Shown here in pieces: positions 59,252-64,000 of a stretch of 64,000 nt of DNA. The stretch is taken from assembly GCA_900317285.1 (NCBI GenBank), contig ONGA01000002.1:114627-178626 (forward strand), read 5' to 3'. Below the pieces are notes generated by a model, which saw only the letters and a list, made by a program, of their open reading frames with translations, did not search any database and was not told where the DNA came from. Numbering within the stretch: position 1 is the stretch's first letter; each line of letters opens with the position of its first letter. This DNA is from an uncultured Bacteroidales bacterium (lineage in GTDB: Bacteria; Bacteroidota; Bacteroidia; Bacteroidales; P3). The position numbers were made by a program, and so were the translations under genes.

Positions 59252-60616
59252 TCAACCCTCTATCTCGCCGTCGATGCGGTCGTCGCCCCACACCGAGTAC
59301 ATCTTGGAGCGCCCTTCGTCGAGGGTCATCTTCCCCTGAGCCTCGAGATGCAGGCGATAGAACACACACTGCTGCAGGGCAGCCCTCTCGCACACCACAT
59401 CGGTGGCGAAGGCCTCGCATGTCGGCGCTCCGCACAGACCGCAGTCTATCTGCGGCAGGTGCGTCTTCATCCGCTCTATCTTCTCCATCTTCTCCAGCGC
59501 CTTCGAGATATCGTTGTCGAGCACCATCATCGAGCGGGGCTGCACCTCGTCAAGCGTCGCGTTGTCAATCAGAAAGTCCTTGTACTCGTCCATCTCGCGG
59601 TCGCGCGGCATCTCGCCGTTGCGCTCGCGGTCGGCGGCGCGGCGGGCACGGGCATACATCCTCTCGCCACACAGGAAACGGTTGTCGCAACTCAGCAGCG
59701 CTCCCGCGCAACTCTGGTCGCAGGCCCTCAGCTCAAGGAACTCCACGCCCTCCACTTCGTCATTCTCCAGCTTGTCGAGGAAATCCATCACATTCTGTAT
59801 GCCGTCGATGGCATAGCTACGCTTCGCCGTGCACAGGCGCCGCTCGCCGTTGGTAAGCGTCGAGAGCACGGCGTCGGCACTCAGGCGGTGACGCGTGACG
59901 GGCGGATACTGGTGGTTCTTGCCCATACTCTTGATATGCTTGTACACACCGTTGTAGAGCATATTCATATTAATCACGCCGTCGATAATCGACTTCTCCT
60001 CGCCCACCGGGGCCTTCACGGCCGCCACCTTGGCGGCACAGGGGGTGATATAGAACAGGCCTATCTGCTCGCGCGGCACACCGCGGCGCTGCAACTCCTC
60101 AAGGGCATACATGGCGCTCAGGTCGAGCGGCACCTTGATGGGCATCACGTTCTCGGCCAGCGACGGATACTTGATCTGTATTAACCGCACAATGGCGGGA
60201 CAGAACGACGAAATCAACGGCCGTATGTCGGGATGCTCGCGGGCATACTTCTCCTTCGCCTCCTTGTAGATGATGGCGGCGCTCTCCACCTCCATCACAT
60301 GTGCGAACCCCAGCTCATAGAGGGCGGCATACACCTTCGACACACTGATATCATCGGGGAACTGACCCAGAAACACCGACGGCAGCAGGGCCACCGAATG
60401 GGGATACTTCCTGAACATCCCGAAATCGTCGTCCTTGATGCTGATGGCCTGCGCGGGGCACACCTCATAGCACCTCCCGCAGTCGATGCAGCGGTGCTCC
60501 TGGATGGCAGCCTTGCCGCCACCGATGCGGATAGCCTCCGTGGGGCATATCTTCATGCACCGCGAGCACCCTATGCAGCGCGGTTCATCAACCTGGAGAG
60601 CGTGGTAAAAAGCCAT
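59252..60616 (-). CDS. [FeFe]-hydrogenase-like Fe-S protein (probable sensor)
   Basis: A 454-aa protein. Two N-terminal [4Fe-4S] motifs (CIGCSRCMKICP, CIDCGRCYEVCP) precede a hydrogenase large-subunit domain with altered H-cluster motifs: SSFCPAI (136-142) for TSCCPxW, so the proton-relay Cys is Phe while the H-cluster Cys stays; TPCAAKVAAV for MPCxxKK; LRACDQSCAGALL for ACxxGC. A C-terminal Cys-rich domain (IDCGLCGAPTCEAFATD) may bind another cluster. Such changes mark sensory group C/D enzymes rather than H2-producing ones. It lies beside HATPase and DRTGG genes, a grouping known from clostridial hydrogenase loci. Sensing is inferred. Confidence 0.82.
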   Translation of the reverse strand: MAFYHALQVDEPRCIGCSRCMKICPTEAIRIGGGKAAIQEHRCIDCGRCYEVCPAQAISIKDDDFGMFRKYPHSVALLPSVFLGQFPDDISVSKVYAALYELGFAHVMEVESAAIIYKEAKEKYAREHPDIRPLISSFCPAIVRLIQIKYPSLAENVMPIKVPLDLSAMYALEELQRRGVPREQIGLFYITPCAAKVAAVKAPVGEEKSIIDGVINMNMLYNGVYKHIKSMGKNHQYPPVTRHRLSADAVLSTLTNGERRLCTAKRSYAIDGIQNVMDFLDKLENDEVEGVEFLELRACDQSCAGALLSCDNRFLCGERMYARARRAADRERNGEMPRDREMDEYKDFLIDNATLDEVQPRSMMVLDNDISKALEKMEKIERMKTHLPQIDCGLCGAPTCEAFATDVVCERAALQQCVFYRLHLEAQGKMTLDEGRSKMYSVWGDDRIDGEIEG

Positions 60617-60621
60617 TTCTT

Positions 60622-60731
60622 TTGGTTTAAGGTTAAAAGTTTAAGGTTTTTTGTTTAATGTTTTGGTTTTAAGGTCCCTGGTTTTAGAACTGCGTAGCAT
60701 CCCTTAAACCGTAAACATTAAACCGTAAACC
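60622..60731. repeat. 7-base arrays between the HATPase and sensor genes
   Basis: GGTTTAA-GGTTAAA-AGTTTAA-GGTTTTT and a second, complementary set (CCCTTAAACCGTAAACATTAAACC) near 60701-60730, so the transcript could fold back on itself. Confidence 0.7.
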
Positions 60732-61154
60732 TTACTGAAAATTCACTTCCATCTCCACCGTCGTGCCGACGCCCACCTCACTCGTGACATTCATCTTGTC
60801 CACATTCTTCTGCATATTCGGCAAACCCATGCCGGCACCGAAGCCCATGTCGCGCACCTCAGGCCGCGCCGTCGAGTAGCCCTCCTGCATCGCCAACGCG
60901 ATGTCGGGAATTCCGGGCCCCTTGTCGGCCACAACCATCTTGATCTTCTCCGGCTCGATATCCACCAGCACCTTGCCGCCGTAGGCATGCGCTATTGCGT
61001 TCACCTCCGCCTCATACAACGCCACCACGACGCGCTTCACCACCTGCGGGTTCACATTCAACTGCTTCAGCGTCTTCTTCACCGAACTCGACGCCTTCCC
61101 GGCATTCACAAAATCGCCTTCAACTACTGTATATTCCTGATGCATAATTCTCAA
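60732..61154 (-). CDS. HATPase (anti-sigma/RsbT-like) protein
   Basis: A 140-aa single GHKL ATPase domain: N-box ALYEAEVNAIAHAYGG, G1 VADKGPGIPDI and G2 GFGAGMGLPNMQ are all present, so it should bind ATP. No receiver or HisKA domain. Relatives are anti-sigma factors or RsbT-type switch kinases. With the DRTGG gene 1 base upstream and the hydrogenase-like gene downstream it probably relays a redox or H2 signal. The start may be residue 1 or Met4 (MHQEYTVV). Confidence 0.87.
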   Translation of the reverse strand: MRIMHQEYTVVEGDFVNAGKASSSVKKTLKQLNVNPQVVKRVVVALYEAEVNAIAHAYGGKVLVDIEPEKIKMVVADKGPGIPDIALAMQEGYSTARPEVRDMGFGAGMGLPNMQKNVDKMNVTSEVGVGTTVEMEVNFQ

Positions 61155-61155
61155 T

Positions 61156-61497
61156 TTAATAGAGCGGTTTCATTCCGAGATCCCACAGCAGGCCGCAGGT
61201 CTTGAACATCGAATACGTGCTGCAAATCAGCACCATGTCGTTATCCTCGGCCAACTCGATCATGTCCTCCGTCGGCTTCTTGTTCCTCACAAACACCACG
61301 GCCTCCAGGTTCGCCATGTCGCACGTGCGGATAGTCTGCACATTACACAGACCCGTCACCAGCAACGGCGTATCCTTCAGCGTCAGCACATCACTCATGA
61401 GGTCCGACGCAAAAGCGTGCTCCACCTCCATGTCCAGACGGTCCTCGCCGAGAGCCACCGTGGCATCCAGTTTCCTTACTATATCTTGAAGAGTCAT
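61156..61497 (-). CDS. DRTGG-domain protein
   Basis: A 113-aa protein, essentially a single DRTGG-type domain (VGEDRL-like ALGEDRLDMEVEHAFASDLMSD at the start, VVFVRNKKPTEDMIELAEDND later). The domain occurs in phosphotransacetylase and in small proteins of hydrogenase loci; its ligand is unknown. First gene of the three-gene sensor operon, with a good promoter at 61545-61576. Confidence 0.85.
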   Translation of the reverse strand: MTLQDIVRKLDATVALGEDRLDMEVEHAFASDLMSDVLTLKDTPLLVTGLCNVQTIRTCDMANLEAVVFVRNKKPTEDMIELAEDNDMVLICSTYSMFKTCGLLWDLGMKPLY

Positions 61498-61544
61498 AAC
61501 AAAAACTTAAAAAACATTAATTATTCATAGCTCAATTGTCGCTG

Positions 61545-61576
61545 CAAAGTTACAACTTTTTTTTCATCCCACCAAA
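61545..61576 (-). promoter_or_regulatory. full promoter: TTTG and TAACTTTG for DRTGG operon
   Basis: On the - strand TTTG (61576-61573), 20-base spacer and TAACTTTG (61552-61545), the best-matched promoter of the window together with 57027-57058. Confidence 0.75.
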
Positions 61577-61603
61577 TTTATTTTCTCCAACCCCCAAACA
61601 GCC

Positions 61604-61675
61604 ACAATAATTCCCCTCCCCCTCCGTTATTTAAAGACACCGAAGCGATACAGGGCTTCAGTAACACATCAGCAA
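61604..61675. repeat. 72-bp direct repeat, copy 1
   Basis: Aligns without gaps to 63864-63935; about 55 of 72 bases agree, with GGCTTCAGTAA and ACATCAG near the right end identical. The two copies flank the orphan RHS tip field. Confidence 0.75.
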
Positions 61676-61725
61676 CCCGGAGCCAGGGATTGTCCCCTGC
61701 CTGATCATATCCTAAACAATAAAGC

Positions 61726-61923
61726 ATGAAATACATATCTAATACAAAAGAATTGAGTTTGGTAATCGAAGAGGATTTGCCAGATGTTGGTGCTTACTTA
61801 TATGTGTATAACTCCCAGGGAGACTGTATCGCCGATTATTTACAAGATGATGTGGATTCTTGCAAAAGGCAGGCCGGCGAAACCTTCGGAGTTGCACATA
61901 ATAATTGGAGAAAAGACAGTTAG
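61726..61923 (+). CDS. small hypothetical, possible immunity protein
   Basis: A 65-aa acidic protein (MKYISNTKELSLVIEEDLPDV, AYLYVYNSQGDCIADYLQDD). Proteins of this kind (acidic, AYLYVY...DYLQD) are found near polymorphic toxins and may act as immunity factors, but I cannot assign a named family. It sits just before an orphan RHS toxin tip. AT-rich, unlike the 60-kb flank. Confidence 0.6.
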   Translation: MKYISNTKELSLVIEEDLPDVGAYLYVYNSQGDCIADYLQDDVDSCKRQAGETFGVAHNNWRKDS

Positions 61924-61958
61924 TAATCCGTAACCTATTCTTTTCTTGAATAAGTTTT

Positions 61959-62798
61959 ATGAACACCATAACAATTGATGGGGTAACCCGTACTCAAACT
62001 ATGCTGTTTTACCCCATTCCTTTCACCGGGAAAGAAAGGGATGAAGAAACAGGCTACGGCTACTTTGGAGCTAGGTATATGGATTATACTTTGATGACGT
62101 CGTTTATCTCCGTCGACAGATATGCATCCAAATATCCCTTCATATCTCCGTATGCATACTGCGCGTGGAATCCGATCAAGTTAACGGATCCTAATGGAGA
62201 TACCATTGTAATTAAAGGCTCATTGGCAGATGATTGTGTCGAACGATTACGCTCAAAACACATTAATCTCAGCCGTGACCCTCAAACTGGCGTTCTATCA
62301 GCATCATTAAAAGAGGGCTATTCCGAAAAAGACTTGTTTGAACACGAGGCACTTTTGTATGAAGCTATCTGTGGAGAATCTAGCAGGACCTGCCATGTAG
62401 AAATAACAGCAGAACGGACTTTTAAAAATACCCCCGGACAGGATTGTTTTTATTTTGATGGAAATATTCAGGCAACACTACTAGGTGGTTCGGCCATGGG
62501 TACAAAGTATGATGCGACAACAAAATCCGCCTTGTCAAGATCATTTGTTGACCCAATACTGATTGAACAAAATGGGTATGATCAAGGTGTGGCTCATGAG
62601 GTTATAGAGGCGTTTATCCTGGCATTTATATCTACTGAATTAAAGATTGACTTCGAACCTGCATACCAACAAGAAGGCAAGAAGGGCAAAGACCCATTAA
62701 TTAGAGTGGCATGTAGTATGTCTGTGCACGAGAGAGTTGGTCCAGCAGAGCTTCATGAATTTGGTCCCCAATCAGGAATGATAGAACACTTAAAATAG
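61959..62798 (+). CDS. orphan RHS tip with C-terminal toxin-like domain
   Basis: A 279-aa protein. Residues 20-80 are the end of an RHS core: FTGKERDEETGYGYFGARY, then SVDRYASKYPFISPYAYCAW and KLTDPNG. The long YD-repeat shell and the export region are missing, so it is a displaced tip. The variable C-terminal domain (from about 85) has HEVIEAF, an HExxE pattern that could bind zinc, but I do not know the activity. The 5' end (first 20 codons) reads through RHS-like DNA that is also present, decayed, at 63567-63630. Orphan tips serve as a store for exchange of toxin ends. Confidence 0.78.
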   Translation: MNTITIDGVTRTQTMLFYPIPFTGKERDEETGYGYFGARYMDYTLMTSFISVDRYASKYPFISPYAYCAWNPIKLTDPNGDTIVIKGSLADDCVERLRSKHINLSRDPQTGVLSASLKEGYSEKDLFEHEALLYEAICGESSRTCHVEITAERTFKNTPGQDCFYFDGNIQATLLGGSAMGTKYDATTKSALSRSFVDPILIEQNGYDQGVAHEVIEAFILAFISTELKIDFEPAYQQEGKKGKDPLIRVACSMSVHERVGPAELHEFGPQSGMIEHLK

Positions 62799-62827
62799 TT
62801 TTTTATTTATACAAATAGCATTTTATT

Positions 62828-63403
62828 ATGAAGAGGAAAGTCAAATATTGGTTTATTATTGCAGTCGGAAGTTGTATTTTTCTGACTCCCAAGTGTTTTT
62901 CTCAAAACAATTCACCATCTTCACCTGTTGATGTGAATAACAAATTGGAGTGCGTCAAATCAAAACCGTATACAGGAAGATTCAAAGTAGATAGCATTTA
63001 TACCGTGGATGAGTTTATTTTATATTATGTTTACTGTATAGATACGATTGATTTAAAATGGGGTGGAATATTTTGGATTAAAAAAAATTATTATGGCATT
63101 CCATTAACTATAGTAACTGTTGACGACCCCACAGCCAGTGGGACTCTAATAAAAATTGGTGACATTTTTGACCTAGATTTAACTCCATATTATGGAGCTT
63201 GGTTGCTTCGAGAACATCACAATTATAATTATAATAGAGAGATACAGTATGATACTCTTTACAAGAGAGATGGCAGTTTCATAACAATACCCAGGGACAG
63301 CATTTGGAACCAACTGATGACTTCTCCCCAAATTAGGGGGAGATGCTATTATCCGAAAGAAACAATAGACTATAGTGCAAGTCCGGAGGAAAAGACCAGA
63401 TGA
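62828..63403 (+). CDS. exported hypothetical protein
   Basis: A 191-aa protein with a signal peptide or N-terminal anchor (YWFIIAVGSCIFLTPKCFSQ). The mature part is Tyr/Asp-rich (SIYTVDEFILYYVYCIDTIDL). No family is recognised. Its position right after the RHS tip suggests an immunity or accessory protein, but this is a guess. Strongly AT-rich. Confidence 0.65.
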   Translation: MKRKVKYWFIIAVGSCIFLTPKCFSQNNSPSSPVDVNNKLECVKSKPYTGRFKVDSIYTVDEFILYYVYCIDTIDLKWGGIFWIKKNYYGIPLTIVTVDDPTASGTLIKIGDIFDLDLTPYYGAWLLREHHNYNYNREIQYDTLYKRDGSFITIPRDSIWNQLMTSPQIRGRCYYPKETIDYSASPEEKTR

Positions 63404-63420
63404 AAACAACAACTAATTGA

Positions 63421-63669
63421 CTCCTCTTGCACATAAAACGGACATCCTATACCATACGGGGCAGCGCACGCTGAAGATGACGGGCAACGCCTCGACGGTC
63501 GACGTGAACGCATGGGAACAGCACACCTACGGCTGAAATGACAATGTCATAGCATAAAACCGAAGGGGTAAACCGCACGAAAAGGGTGTGGTTTTACCCC
63601 TTTGTTTCACCGTGAAAAGAACGCGACGAATTAACGAGGTATGGATATTTCGGTTGGAACAGGGGATGA
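63421..63669 (+). pseudogene. decayed RHS core fragment
   Basis: Between 63450 and 63536 the frame reads YHTGQRTLKMTGNASTVDVN, AWEQHTYG and a stop, as in Bacteroidota RHS proteins. At 63616-63669 another frame reads KERDELTRYGYFGWNRG and a stop, matching the RHS tip motif GKERDEETGYGYFGA. In an intact gene these are over 100 codons apart; here about 30. So it is a deletion-scarred, frameshifted RHS copy. Around 63567-63630 it is homologous to the start of the orphan tip gene at 61959. Confidence 0.75.
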
Positions 63670-63822
63670 AGTGAACCCTCTGTCCCATTTCTACTAGATT
63701 TATAGGATCTCTGCCTGCAGGGCAATGAATTCTTTTGCGACAGCCCAGCTCAGTGCGTGTTGCACTGAGCCCGTTGTCCGCGTTGTCTCTGTTGTCGTTA
63801 AAAAAAACACATCCCGTTGTCT

Positions 63823-63853
63823 TCTCAATTTTCAATTCTCAATTCTCAATTTT
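63823..63853. repeat. 7-base tandem array (CTCAATT)
   Basis: CTCAATT-TTCAATT-CTCAATT-CTCAATT just before copy 2 of the 72-bp repeat; non-coding here. Confidence 0.85.
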
Positions 63854-63863
63854 CTATTCATGA

Positions 63864-63935
63864 ACAATAATTCCCCGACCCTGCCGTTATCCATACATAT
63901 AGAAGCGAGGTAAGGCTTCAGTAATACATCAGTAA
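63864..63935. repeat. 72-bp direct repeat, copy 2
   Basis: Second copy of 61604-61675, same orientation, 2.2 kb away. Confidence 0.75.
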
Positions 63936-63978
63936 GAGTTGATACCCGTAATTGAATAAAAATTAAACACATACCGTC

Positions 63979-64000
63979 ATGGCAAAACTCCATCAAGGCA
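63979..64000 (+). CDS. start of a gene cut by the window edge
   Basis: ATG at 63979 opens MAKLHQG and runs off the end. The beginning resembles that of DUF6266 proteins, but seven residues do not allow a call. Confidence 0.35.

Larger units (their letters stand above)
61498..61725. other. intergenic region before the RHS-tip field
   Basis: Contains the - strand promoter 61545-61576 and copy 1 of the 72-bp direct repeat (61604-61675). Nothing else seen. Confidence 0.7.

Noticed and set aside
59252-60616. A second catalytic [FeFe]-hydrogenase
   Set aside because: The H-cluster motifs are altered (SSFCP, TPCAAKVAA) and the company of HATPase and DRTGG genes points to a sensor.

Overview
The window looks like a chromosomal segment from a member of the Bacteroidales (Bacteroidota). 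Evidence: promoters of the TAnnTTTG type before many genes, Bacteroidota-restricted families (DUF6029, Omp28-like, DUF4254, DUF4105/Lnb, DUF5020, DUF6266), a C10 protease with a type IX secretion-like tail, and clostridial-style trimeric [FeFe]-hydrogenase genes as found in anaerobic gut or rumen Bacteroidales. No rRNA, tRNA, CRISPR array or complete insertion sequence was recognised.

Layout. 1-8.3 kb (+): envelope genes (DUF6029 protein, Omp28-like lipoprotein, MATE exporter, patatin fused to a barrel, DUF4254, GT9 glycosyltransferase). 8.2-10.6 kb (-): DUF4105/Lnb-like protein and MscS channel. 10.9-14.3 kb (+): lipase-like lipoprotein, Bcp, TonB-like protein, lipoprotein. 14.2-22.5 kb (-): tightly packed metabolic and redox genes, including a flavodoxin-like gene split by an amber codon. 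22.5-22.9 kb: remnant of a BRO-N/DinD-like gene and a 26-bp tandem repeat. 23.0-38.3 kb (-): a 12-gene defence-type operon with overlapping or almost touching genes. 38.4-42.4 kb (-): a separate large DEAH helicase and a DUF6266 gene. 42.9-47.6 kb (-): HydC-HydA-HydB-HndB-like electron-bifurcating hydrogenase genes. 47.8-55.0 kb (-): tandem PAP2 phosphatase, C10 protease, CoA-transferase, pyridoxal kinase, esterase-LysM. 55.1-59.2 kb (+): Upf1-like helicase, DUF5020 outer-membrane protein, NCS2 purine permease. 59.3-61.5 kb (-): hydrogenase-like sensor, HATPase and DRTGG genes. 61.6-64 kb (+): AT-rich field of orphan RHS toxin tips and small genes, flanked by a 72-bp direct repeat.

The most interesting unit is the 12-gene operon. 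A GC-richer core (type III-like Mod and Res, a small protein, a DndD-like SMC ATPase, a DndE-HerA fusion, an SBD-like protein) is interrupted by two AT-rich cassettes, each with a DUF262 protein, an AAA ATPase and an unfamiliar partner. The recognition part of Mod is also AT-rich. No DndC-type sulfur-transfer enzyme is present. I know of no named system with this composition.

The second theme is short-period degenerate tandem DNA. Seven-base arrays sit inside at least eight genes, mostly in the orientation that avoids stop codons; eight-base arrays sit in three genes; three intergenic arrays have a strict 11-base period (8, 12 and 16 units). All positions and translations were read by eye; family assignments rest on motif recognition and not on database searches.
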